Shown: in pieces, positions 1 through 6,496 of the stretch
How the letters are laid out: every line of letters starts with the position of its first letter
How positions within the stretch are numbered: the first letter of the stretch is position 1
NCBI GenBank assembly: GCA_938030835.1
Contig: CALHID010000333.1
Coordinates: 1 to 10,716, forward strand
From: an uncultured Actinomyces sp.
Lineage (GTDB): Bacteria > Actinomycetota > Actinomycetes > Actinomycetales > Actinomycetaceae
Direction of reading: 5' to 3'
DNA: 10,716 nt
The notes under the pieces: generated by a model
Told to the model about the DNA's origin: nothing
The model's input: the letters and a program-made list of their open reading frames with translations, nothing else
Database searches by the model: none
Translations under genes and position numbers: made by a program

Positions 1-1190
1 CCAACAATGCTGACAAGCCAACTGTAGGCAGTCCCCTCTCCGACTAGTGCGGTACAGAAACCCAGTGCTGAAACCACAATTGTCGCGAGCATCGCATTCC
101 TCGGAACTCCCTTTTTCGTCACATGACAGAACATCCTCGGAGCATGGCCATTCACTGCAAGCGCATGCAGCATCCTCGATGAGGCATACAAACCTGAATT
201 TCCTGCCGAAAGGATAGAGGTAAGGATCACCGCATTCATGACAGCTGCTGCGGCAGCAATACCTAGGCGATCAAACACCAAAGTAAATGGCGAATAGGCG
301 ATGTCCGATTCGGTATTTCTCAAGAGATTTGGATCGGTGAATGGAATAAGGGTTCCAATAACTGCGATCGCTCCGATATAGAAGAACATAATCCGCCAAA
401 AGACCGACTTAATCGCGCGAGGAACATCTCGGCGAGGATTCCCGGATTCCGCAGCGGCAACTCCAACAAGTTCAGTGCCTTGGAAGGAAAAGCTCGCGAT
501 CATAAATACTGAAACCATGGGGAGAAGCCCCCCATGGAAGGGCGCATCACCAATTCGCCAGTTCGCTAGTCCAGGAGAGCCATGTCCCAGCACGCCCACA
601 ATCATTGCAATTCCGGCGAGAAGAAAAACAATGATCGTGACGACTTTAATGGCTGCTAGCCAGTACTCCGCCTCACCATAGATACGTGCACTCAGAGCAT
701 TAAGGACCGTCAACAGTAGCAAGAATCCTGCGGCCCACGCCCAGCCAGGCACATCCGGGAACCAATAGGACATCACAATACCCGCGGCTACAAGATCCGC
801 TGATACCGTTACTGTCCAGTTGAACCAAGAGTTCCACCCCATCGCAAAGCCAAACGAGGGACTGATAAAACGAGAAGCATAAGTTTGATAGTTGCCGACA
901 ACAGGCATATGAGCACTCATCTCACTGAGTGACTGCATAACAAGTAAAACCATGACGCCTACGGCGGCGTAGGCAACCAGAGCGCCACCTGGACCAGCAG
1001 TTGATACCGTCGCTCCAGATGCGACGAATAAACCAGTTCCGATCGCACCTCCAATTGCGATCATCTGCATATGTCGCCGATTTAACCCGCGAGCCAAATC
1101 GGTACGTTCATGGTCAGGGGCCGAATCGGAAACAGGTAAATGTTGAGTCTCAGACGTGCTGAGTGTTGAACAAGAACGCGATTCGTTCAT
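1..1190 (-). CDS. lysP: Lysine-specific permease, LysP-like (APC superfamily, AAT family), 3' part cut by window edge
   Basis: This is an integral membrane amino-acid permease that would import L-lysine by proton symport. Only the first 396 residues are present; relatives have about 490. A hydrophilic N-terminus (1-38) leads into the family hallmark GGAIGTGLFVASGAT (47-61) in TM1, followed by AGPGGALVAY (65-74), GWNSWFNW (118-125) before TM4, YGEAEYW (171-177), SFQGTELVGVAAAESGNP (234-251) and LSAGNSGLYASSRML (327-341). These blocks match E. coli LysP from memory closely, including GEAEYW and the AGPGGAL turn, and fit LysP better than GABA or aromatic permeases. The ATG at 1188-1190 is preceded by a GAGGA ribosome binding site 8 bases away. 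The gene lies downstream of the arc genes on the same strand but behind a terminator-like hairpin, so it probably has its own promoter. Its base composition looks poorer in G+C than arcB/arcC. Exact substrate (lysine rather than another cationic amino acid) is inferred. Confidence 0.8.
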   Translation of the reverse strand, partial: MNESRSCSTLSTSETQHLPVSDSAPDHERTDLARGLNRRHMQMIAIGGAIGTGLFVASGATVSTAGPGGALVAYAAVGVMVLLVMQSLSEMSAHMPVVGNYQTYASRFISPSFGFAMGWNSWFNWTVTVSADLVAAGIVMSYWFPDVPGWAWAAGFLLLLTVLNALSARIYGEAEYWLAAIKVVTIIVFLLAGIAMIVGVLGHGSPGLANWRIGDAPFHGGLLPMVSVFMIASFSFQGTELVGVAAAESGNPRRDVPRAIKSVFWRIMFFYIGAIAVIGTLIPFTDPNLLRNTESDIAYSPFTLVFDRLGIAAAAAVMNAVILTSILSAGNSGLYASSRMLHALAVNGHAPRMFCHVTKKGVPRNAMLATIVVSALGFCTALVGEGTAYSWLVSIV

Positions 1191-1206
1191 TATCGAATTC
1201 CTCAGA

Positions 1207-1235
1207 ATTATCGTGGCTCATATCTAATGGCTCAC
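1207..1235 (-). promoter_or_regulatory. Possible lysP promoter
   Basis: On the minus strand GATAAT (1207-1212) matches five of six bases of the -10 consensus, and GTGAGC (1230-1235) lies 17 bases upstream as a poor -35. Transcription would start about ten bases before the start codon. This is a weak consensus match only. Confidence 0.25.
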
Positions 1236-1313
1236 GAGAGCAATCGAATTGACCTTTGGTGAAAGAGAGACGTACTTCGTGCCGCGCATCTTCATTGAAA
1301 GCGAAGCATTGCT

Positions 1314-1365
1314 ATAGAAAGGACTCGGGGCCTGTGTCGTCGCAACACCGAACACAGACCCCGAG
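1314..1365 (-). terminator. Rho-independent terminator between the YfcC transporter gene and lysP
   Basis: The arms at 1324-1337 and 1352-1365 form a 14-bp stem with one mismatch (C1331/A1358), rich in G+C (CTCGGGG...CCCCGAG), around a 14-base loop. On the minus strand the stem is followed by the T-rich TCCTTTCTAT. On the plus strand it is followed by CCTTCTTCTTTCTCC, so it could also stop transcription from the other side. It closes the arc transcript 117 bases after the transporter stop codon. Apart from this hairpin and the possible lysP promoter, the 291 bases from 1191 to 1481 show nothing else. Confidence 0.75.
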
Positions 1366-1481
1366 CCTTCTTCTTTCTCCTTTTCCCCCAAAGTCGAGGG
1401 AGGTACCCATTGCTTACGACCGCACAACCGGGAGATTACCGGGTTATTTCAGGACGAAGCGTAGGGTATCTGCTCAGTCTC

Positions 1482-3059
1482 TCAGGCGGTCAAAACCTGA
1501 GCGACAAGCATGAGGCCACCGAAGCCGAGGACGAAAGCAACCATTGGCCAGACGAACTTGAGCCAGTGAGAGTACTTCATATCGAGCATCTGCAGCGTTG
1601 CCATAACCAGGCCGGTCGGAGCAAGGAAGAGCATCGCGTACTGACCCCACTGGTAAGCACAAACGATGATCCAACGAGGCATGCCAACGGTATCGGCCAG
1701 AGGCGCGAAAATTGGCATCGACAGAACGGCAAGGCCAGAAGAGGACGGGACGATGAATCCAAGGAAGAAGAAGATCACGAGCATTGCCAAGATGAACAGC
1801 GGGCCGCTCATACCTTCAACCATATTCGAGGAGTAGTACAGCAGCGTATCGGAGATCTTGCCTTGCTCCATGACGTAGTTAATACCACGGGCAAGACCGA
1901 TGATCAGCGAGACGCCCACCAGGCTCGACGAACCTTCGGTGAATGCATCAACCAGAGCCTTTTCGTTCAGACGGCTCTTACCGAAGAGCGAAAGGATCAT
2001 GATGACAATCGTGATTGCGAGGAAGGATGCGGCCATGGTCGGGAACCACCAACCCTGGCTCATAACGCCCCACACCATGATCGGGAATGCCGCGACGAAG
2101 AGGACAAGGATGAGCTTCTTCTGCCAGTTGAACTCGAAGCCTTCATTGTTGCTCTTCAGGGCCCACTGAGCGTTGAACGCTTCGTGGTCTTCCCAAGTGT
2201 AGGATGCAGCAGGATTAGCCTTAATCTTCCTTGCGTACCACCACAAGTAGCCAATGACGACTGCGGCGCCGACGACGCATCCAGCAACACGCCAAATCAA
2301 GCCTTCAGTGAAGACAATGCCGGCGGCGTTAGACGCGATAACCACAGAGAAGGGGTTAATGGTCGAGAAGGTTGTTCCCATCGAGCCCGCTAGGAAGATG
2401 GCACCGACACAGATGATCGAGTCATATCCTAGCGCTAAGAAGACTGGAACAAGGATCGGATAGAACGCCACCGCCTCTTCTTCAAGGCCACAGCTTGTTC
2501 CACCGAGGACCATTAGGAGCGAGACCATGAAGACGAGCGCAAACTCGCGTCCCTTCGTCTTCTTTGTTAGTGCTAGAAGGCCGGCCTCAAAGGCGCCAGT
2601 GGCATTGACAACACCGATCAGACCACCAAGAACAAGAATGAAGACGATGATGTCGGCAGCTTCAACTGTACCGGTCACCATGCTTTGAGTGATATCCGCA
2701 ATTCCTTGGGGAGTCGAATCGAGACGCTGGTAGGTTCCGGGGATCGAAATCGGCTTCTTCAGTGATCCACCAGTGAACTTTTCGATGCCGATCTTGACGT
2801 TGAGCTTATCGAGTTGTTCCTGTGTTGCGGGAAGACTCTCGACTTCACCTTGAGGAGAGGTGACTTGAAGCGTCTGGCTCGAAGAATCGAATGTCAGCTT
2901 CGAGTAAGAACCTGCTGGGACCATCCATGTTGCCGCAACAGCGATCACGGTAAGAATGAAGAGGATGGTGAATGCAGAAGGCACATGTAGTTTAAAACGC
3001 CGCTTTGGCGCTTCTGCTTGCGGAGTAGCTTGCGGATCCGCAACTGCTGTTGATGTCAT
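1482..3059 (-). CDS. YfcC-family membrane transporter, probable arginine (or citrulline)/ornithine exchanger of the arc cluster
   Basis: A 525-residue polytopic membrane protein of the YfcC/C4-dicarboxylate anaerobic carrier group. TM1 lies at about 29-49, followed by a long outside loop (50-130) and further segments at about 136-160, 172-190, 200-225, 255-275, 314-332, 338-358, 378-392, 419-440 and 500-520. Family blocks visible are GGTSCGLEEEAVAFYP (186-201), LARGINYVMEQGKISDTLL (389-407), FIVPSSSGLAVLSMPIFAPL (435-454) and LAPTGLVMATL (479-489). Streptococcal ArcD proteins belong to this same family and exchange arginine for ornithine; the position after arcB and arcC supports that role, but the substrate is inferred. 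The ATG at 3057-3059 has GGAG six bases upstream. A TTG four codons earlier (3071) has its purine tract only two bases away and is rejected. An unusually strong hairpin separates this gene from arcC. Alternative: a dipeptide or dicarboxylate carrier. Confidence 0.82.
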   Translation of the reverse strand: MTSTAVADPQATPQAEAPKRRFKLHVPSAFTILFILTVIAVAATWMVPAGSYSKLTFDSSSQTLQVTSPQGEVESLPATQEQLDKLNVKIGIEKFTGGSLKKPISIPGTYQRLDSTPQGIADITQSMVTGTVEAADIIVFILVLGGLIGVVNATGAFEAGLLALTKKTKGREFALVFMVSLLMVLGGTSCGLEEEAVAFYPILVPVFLALGYDSIICVGAIFLAGSMGTTFSTINPFSVVIASNAAGIVFTEGLIWRVAGCVVGAAVVIGYLWWYARKIKANPAASYTWEDHEAFNAQWALKSNNEGFEFNWQKKLILVLFVAAFPIMVWGVMSQGWWFPTMAASFLAITIVIMILSLFGKSRLNEKALVDAFTEGSSSLVGVSLIIGLARGINYVMEQGKISDTLLYYSSNMVEGMSGPLFILAMLVIFFFLGFIVPSSSGLAVLSMPIFAPLADTVGMPRWIIVCAYQWGQYAMLFLAPTGLVMATLQMLDMKYSHWLKFVWPMVAFVLGFGGLMLVAQVLTA

Positions 3060-3065
3060 TACAGA

Positions 3066-3069
3066 CTCC
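3066..3069 (-). promoter_or_regulatory. Ribosome binding site fixing the YfcC transporter start
   Basis: GGAG on the minus strand sits six bases before ATG 3057-3059, an ideal spacing. It favours this ATG over the in-frame TTG at 3069-3071, which overlaps the site itself. Confidence 0.6.
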
Positions 3070-3111
3070 AATGTCCTTTACAACGCTGTAGGTATAAAAA
3101 TGTGCAACGCA

Positions 3112-3151
3112 TTGCTGCCTCCACTCATACTTCTTCAAGTGGAGGCAGCAA
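3112..3151 (-). other. Perfect 14-bp stem-loop between arcC and the transporter gene
   Basis: TTGCTGCCTCCACT (3112-3125) and its exact reverse complement (3138-3151) enclose a 12-base loop. On the minus-strand transcript the stem lies 12 bases after the arcC stop and ends 52 bases before the transporter start. The nearest T-run (ATTTTT, minus strand, about 3095-3100) begins some 11 bases after the stem, too far for a classical intrinsic terminator. The last arm can also start a small competing hairpin (GCAA-TGCG-TTGC). Likely roles are mRNA processing or protection giving different levels of ArcBC and transporter, or partial termination. The structure is seen; the role is inferred. Confidence 0.8.
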
Positions 3152-3163
3152 CACGCGTGAGCA

Positions 3164-4102
3164 CTACTCCGCGAGAATGCGAGTACCCGTTTCACCTGCA
3201 AGCGCTTCCTTTGCGCGCTTGAGTGAGGTGATCAGGGCGCTCTTTCCAGCGCTGCCTTCAACAAATCCCATGCAGGCCTCAACCTTCGGGAGCATTGAAC
3301 CAGGCGCAAACTGGCCTTCATCGATGTAACGATGGCAATCTGCGAGCGTCATAGTTGCCAGATTCTCTTGATCCGGCTTGTTGAAGTTAATTGCAACCTG
3401 ATCAACTGCGGTCAGTACAACCAGAAGATCAGCATTAACTTCCTGTGCCAGCAGCGCTGCCGAGCGGTCCTTATCGATCACTGCAGGAACACCACTGAGC
3501 CCTTCATCGGTCGATACAACCGGAATACCGCCGCCACCAACGGCAACAACGATATGACCAGCATCGATCAATGACTTAACAACGGGAATCTCCACAATCC
3601 GAGTCGGTAGCGGGGAGGCAACCACCCAACGCCATCCGCGGCCGGCATCCTCAACGTAAGTGTTACCCGTCTCTTCCATCAGAGCCTTGGCCTCTTCTTC
3701 AGTGAAGAAGGCGCCCACAGGCTTTGAAGGCTTGGAGAACGCAGGATCATCTGCGTTAACCTCAGTCTGCGTCACGACTGACGCGCAGTGACGGTCGATA
3801 GAACGAACAGCAAGTTCATTATCAATCGCCTGCTGGAGATGGTAACCAATGTAGCCCTGCGACATAGCGCCACATTCCGGGAAGGGAATGCTGGGAGTGC
3901 CGCCAACCTTGGTTGCCGAGTTATCGGTTGCAACCTTGATCATTCCGACCTGGGGACCGTTACCATGCGTAACGATCACGTCATTGCCGAGCTCAACGAG
4001 ATCAACAATGGTCCGAGCGGTCTCCTTGATCAGTTCAAGTTGCTCAGCGGGGGTATTGCCAAGGGCATTACCACCAAGTGCAATTACAAGTCGCTGTCCC
4101 AC
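3164..4102 (-). CDS. arcC: Carbamate kinase
   Basis: A cytoplasmic kinase of the amino-acid kinase fold that transfers phosphate from carbamoyl phosphate to ADP, giving ATP, ammonia and CO2: the energy-yielding last step of arginine or citrulline fermentation. The 312-residue length is normal for the family. Hallmarks in order are ALGGNAL (8-14), THGNGPQVG (45-53), RGWRWVVASPLPTRIVE (155-171, near the usual GRGWR..V.SP pattern), VVAVGGGGIPV (185-195) and VIDKDRSAALLA (208-219). The start is GTG at 4100-4102, with GAGG a few bases upstream lying inside the end of arcB. Only 7 bases separate it from the arcB stop, so the two genes are surely cotranscribed and probably translationally coupled. 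The product shares carbamoyl phosphate as intermediate with ArcB. Confidence 0.95.
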   Translation of the reverse strand: MGQRLVIALGGNALGNTPAEQLELIKETARTIVDLVELGNDVIVTHGNGPQVGMIKVATDNSATKVGGTPSIPFPECGAMSQGYIGYHLQQAIDNELAVRSIDRHCASVVTQTEVNADDPAFSKPSKPVGAFFTEEEAKALMEETGNTYVEDAGRGWRWVVASPLPTRIVEIPVVKSLIDAGHIVVAVGGGGIPVVSTDEGLSGVPAVIDKDRSAALLAQEVNADLLVVLTAVDQVAINFNKPDQENLATMTLADCHRYIDEGQFAPGSMLPKVEACMGFVEGSAGKSALITSLKRAKEALAGETGTRILAE

Positions 4103-4109
4103 AACAACC

Positions 4110-5105
4110 TCACTTCAAGGTTGCGTACATCACGGCCTTGATGGTGTGCATGCGGTTCTCCGCCTCATCAAAGACACGGGACTTCGAGGACTCAAACACT
4201 GCATCCTCAACTTCCATCTCGGTAACACCGAAACGCTCGGCGATGTCGGCGCCGATTGTGGTCTTGGTGTCGTGGAAGGAGGGCAGGCAGTGCATGAAGA
4301 TCGACTCGGAATCGGTCAGAGCCATAAGCTTCTCAGTCACGCGGTAGGGGCTGAGCTCCTTGATGCGCTTCTCCCACAGCTCCGCCGGCTCACCCATGGA
4401 CACCCAGATGTCGGTGTAGACCACGTGAGCGCCAGTGCAGGCCTCGACCGGATCATCAGTCAGCGTGATGCTTGCGCCGGTCTCCTCGGCGATCTCACGG
4501 CACTGTGCAACGAGCTCATCAGCGGGCATAAGGTCCTTCGGGCCGCATGCAACGAAGTGCAGACCGAGCTTCGAGCAAACAACCATCAGCGAGTTAGCAA
4601 CATTGTTACGAGCATCGCCCATGAACACGAACTTCAGGCCCTTGATTCCCTGAGGGAAGTTCTCCTGAACGGTGAGCATGTCGGCGATCATCTGAGTCGG
4701 GTGGAACTCGGTGGTCAGGCCGTTCCACACGGGAACGCCAGCGTTCGCCGCAAGATCCTCAACGATTTCCTGAGCGAAACCACGGTACTCAATACCGTCG
4801 TACATATGGCCGAGGACACGTGCGGTGTCTTCGATGGATTCCTTCTTGCCCATCTGAGAGCTACCCGGATCCAGGTAGGTGACGCCCATACCAAGGTCCA
4901 TACCGGCAACCTCGAATGCGCAACGAGTACGCGTGGAGGTCTTCTCAAACAGCAGAACAATGTTCTTGCCTTCGAGGTAACGGTGGGGCGTCCCAGTAAG
5001 CTTCAGTGCCTTGAACTGGCTCGAGAGGTCGATGAGGTAGCGAACTTCATCAGAAGTGAAATCGAGGAGCTTGAGGAAATGACGTCCACTCAAGTTAACA
5101 GGCAT
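4110..5105 (-). CDS. arcB: Ornithine carbamoyltransferase, catabolic
   Basis: A cytoplasmic enzyme interconverting ornithine plus carbamoyl phosphate and citrulline plus phosphate; next to arcC it most likely runs towards carbamoyl phosphate. The 331-residue length is standard. The carbamoyl-phosphate site is shown by STRTR (57-61) and HPTQ (135-138), the ornithine loop by DIWVSMGE (232-239) and the catalytic cysteine motif by HCLP (272-275). The SMG loop separates it from putrescine carbamoyltransferase. The ATG at 5103-5105 has AGGAAGG seven bases upstream and matches the usual N-terminus (NLSGRHFLKLLDFTSDE). The frame stays open upstream to a TTG at 5312 and an ATG at 5129, but neither has a good ribosome binding site and the extra residues are not OTC-like. 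It is the first gene of the arc unit, with a 488-base leader and no arcA before it. An anabolic role (argF) is less likely given arcC. Confidence 0.95.
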   Translation of the reverse strand: MPVNLSGRHFLKLLDFTSDEVRYLIDLSSQFKALKLTGTPHRYLEGKNIVLLFEKTSTRTRCAFEVAGMDLGMGVTYLDPGSSQMGKKESIEDTARVLGHMYDGIEYRGFAQEIVEDLAANAGVPVWNGLTTEFHPTQMIADMLTVQENFPQGIKGLKFVFMGDARNNVANSLMVVCSKLGLHFVACGPKDLMPADELVAQCREIAEETGASITLTDDPVEACTGAHVVYTDIWVSMGEPAELWEKRIKELSPYRVTEKLMALTDSESIFMHCLPSFHDTKTTIGADIAERFGVTEMEVEDAVFESSKSRVFDEAENRMHTIKAVMYATLK

Positions 5106-5112
5106 GACTTGT

Positions 5113-5119
5113 CCTTCCT
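5113..5119 (-). promoter_or_regulatory. Ribosome binding site fixing the arcB start
   Basis: AGGAAGG on the minus strand, seven bases before ATG 5103-5105. It is a strong site and argues against the longer open frame that runs 69 codons further upstream. Confidence 0.7.
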
Positions 5120-5299
5120 GACAATTCATAGAAAACACCGGCAACCACCTTGGTACCGGATAACAGGTTGTAACCCTGCTCACAGGAAAGCTACACGTAT
5201 ACCCTAAAAAATGCAAGGCTCGAAACAAATAGTTAGAGACCGTTAAGTAAACTCTTTCCCAAAGAAAAACCGCGAATGCTTCTAATACTCTCTCACACA

Positions 5300-5400
5300 C
5301 TTCAAGCTTCAAGACAGGTAGAGGTACGGCGGCACGCGACAGAATAATCCAAACTAACTTTCAGAGGCTGTAACTTTTCGCTTCAAACCTTGCCTTCAAG
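5300..5400. repeat. CTTCAAG direct repeats in the arcB leader
   Basis: CTTCAAG occurs in tandem at 5300-5306 and 5307-5313 and again at 5394-5400, with CTTCAAA at 5381-5387. Seven-base repeats can arise by chance in an AT-rich stretch. The tandem pair is the only notable part; regulator binding is speculative. Confidence 0.35.
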
Positions 5401-5470
5401 AAATAGAGCAAACAAACCCACCGCAGAATCCACAAAGCGCAAACAAATTCACTCACACAATCGCTAAGAA

Positions 5471-5489
5471 TTGAGCGAATTTTGCTCAA
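5471..5489. promoter_or_regulatory. Near-perfect 19-bp palindrome, candidate operator of arcB
   Basis: TTGAGCGAATTTTGCTCAA is a nine-base inverted repeat around a central T with one mismatch (G5477 against T5483). It overlaps the -10 region of the best candidate arcB promoter, the usual place for a repressor site. It does not resemble the ArgR, LexA or FNR consensus sequences I know, so the regulator is unknown. Confidence 0.5.
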
Positions 5490-5508
5490 GTTTAATGACA
5501 GTGATCAA
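5479..5508 (-). promoter_or_regulatory. Candidate arcB promoter with FNR/CRP-like half-matching site
   Basis: On the minus strand TTGATC (5503-5508) and CAAAAT (5479-5484) are 18 bases apart, each matching four of six consensus bases. The bases 5495-5508 (TTGATCACTGTCAT) also match eight of the ten fixed bases of the FNR site TTGAT-N4-ATCAA. Anaerobic activation of arc genes by FNR/CRP-family regulators is known in other bacteria. A start near 5472 would leave a leader of about 365 bases. From there to arcB I see only the CTTCAAG repeats. Confidence 0.3.
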
Positions 5509-5509
5509 G

Positions 5510-5573
5510 AAAAATAGTCAAGCTTCCACAAAGCTAAGCTTTAAGAAAAGCAATAATGAAAGCTTGACTATTT
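5510..5573 (-). terminator. 14-bp inverted repeat after folD, probable terminator
   Basis: AAATAGTCAAGCTT (5512-5525) and its exact reverse complement (5560-5573) flank 34 bases that hold a smaller hairpin (AAAGC-TAA-GCTTT, 5530-5542). On the minus strand the second arm runs into a TTTTT tract (5510-5514), as in an intrinsic terminator, beginning 21 bases after the folD stop. The stem is poor in G+C and the loop large, so it could instead be a regulator site of the arc leader. Confidence 0.5.
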
Positions 5574-5593
5574 GCATCTACTCAGATAAAAAT

Positions 5594-6496
5594 TCACGCA
5601 CTTGTGGCACGCTCAGCAGCCTCGACGACATTCATCAGCAAGAGCGCGCGCGTCATTGGCCCCACTCCCCCAGGATTTGGCGAGAGCCAACCTGCGACGC
5701 GGTCAACACCGTCGGCGACGTCACCCATCAAGCACGCCTTTCCACTTTCCGGATCGACGACGCGAGAAACGCCCACATCCAGCACAACGGCACCGGGACG
5801 AACCATATCCGCAGTAATCAAACCCGCATAGCCCGTGGCGGCAACAACGACATCCGCCGCCCGCGTATGCGCCGCCAGATCCCGCGTTCCGGTATGACAG
5901 ATTGTCACCGTCGCATTGATGTCTTTACGTGTGAGAAGCAGACCAATTGAACGACCGACAGTAACTCCACGTCCAACAACGCACACATCAGCACCATTAA
6001 GGTCGATCCCATTGCGTTGAATCAACTCAATGACAGCACGCGGGGTACACGGGAGCGGTGATTGAATGAGTTCACTCCCCCGCAGGACCAATCGGCCCAG
6101 ATTTGTCGGGTGAAGACCGTCGGCATCCTTGTCAGGATCCACAGCCTCGAGAACACGGTTCGTGTCAACTCCACGCGGCAAGGGAAGCTGAACGATGAAT
6201 CCCGTACAGGCAGGATCTGCATTCAGAGCAGCCACGGCCTCGAGAATCTGATCCTCACTGGCGTGGGCAGGCAGATCCACGCGAATCGATTCAATTCCCA
6301 CCTCGGCACAGTCCCGATGCTTTCCAGCAACATAGGCAACGGATCCCGGATCCTCGCCGACCAAGATGGTTCCAAGCCCGGGAACCGCTCCGCGAGCGCG
6401 CAAAACGTCAACCCTCGCACGAAGTTCATCCTTGATTTGGCGCGCGCAAGCAGCACCATCAAGAACCTTCGCATCACCTTCCCACGGAGCCCTCAT
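5594..6496 (-). CDS. folD: Bifunctional methylenetetrahydrofolate dehydrogenase (NADP+) / methenyltetrahydrofolate cyclohydrolase
   Basis: A cytoplasmic homodimeric enzyme that oxidises 5,10-methylene-THF to methenyl-THF and hydrolyses this to 10-formyl-THF, supplying purine and formyl-Met-tRNA synthesis. The 300-residue length is slightly above the usual 280-295. Catalytic features: YVAGK (Y55, K59), VQLPLPRGVD (102-111, with Q103), KDADG (123-127, folate-binding Asp126), the NADP loop GRGVTVGRS (175-183; usually GRSxxVGxP) and the C-terminal PGGVGPMT (275-282, preceded by N where V is usual). The ATG at 6494-6496 overlaps the glyA stop as ATGA, so translation is coupled. The gene uses the methylene-THF made by GlyA. 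Downstream lies a probable terminator. Confidence 0.96.
   Translation of the reverse strand: MRAPWEGDAKVLDGAACARQIKDELRARVDVLRARGAVPGLGTILVGEDPGSVAYVAGKHRDCAEVGIESIRVDLPAHASEDQILEAVAALNADPACTGFIVQLPLPRGVDTNRVLEAVDPDKDADGLHPTNLGRLVLRGSELIQSPLPCTPRAVIELIQRNGIDLNGADVCVVGRGVTVGRSIGLLLTRKDINATVTICHTGTRDLAAHTRAADVVVAATGYAGLITADMVRPGAVVLDVGVSRVVDPESGKACLMGDVADGVDRVAGWLSPNPGGVGPMTRALLLMNVVEAAERATSA

Noticed and set aside
1481..1501. Six-base hairpin CTCAGG...CCTGAG at the 3' end of the YfcC gene
   Set aside because: It is inside coding sequence around the stop codon, without a T-run; the real terminator lies at 1314-1365.
1410..2393. 327-codon open frame on the plus strand opposite the YfcC transporter gene
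   Set aside because: It is very rich in charged residues with no recognisable domain, as expected from the antisense of a membrane-protein gene.
4110..5105. Putrescine carbamoyltransferase (agmatine pathway) as identity of arcB
   Set aside because: The SMG ornithine-binding loop (236-238) is present, and no agmatine deiminase gene is nearby.
3888..5207. 439-codon open frame on the plus strand opposite arcB and arcC
   Set aside because: It mirrors strongly recognisable genes on the other strand, has no family resemblance, and its composition is that of an antisense shadow.
5518..5577. Minus-strand 19-residue open frame in the folD-arcB gap, a possible leader peptide
   Set aside because: It has no ribosome binding site, lies across the inverted repeat, and contains no arginine run that would suggest attenuation.
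5580..5596. Weak ARG-box-like sequence (TGAATTTTTAT on the minus strand)
   Set aside because: Only the first half matches the ArgR consensus, and it overlaps the folD stop codon far from arcB.
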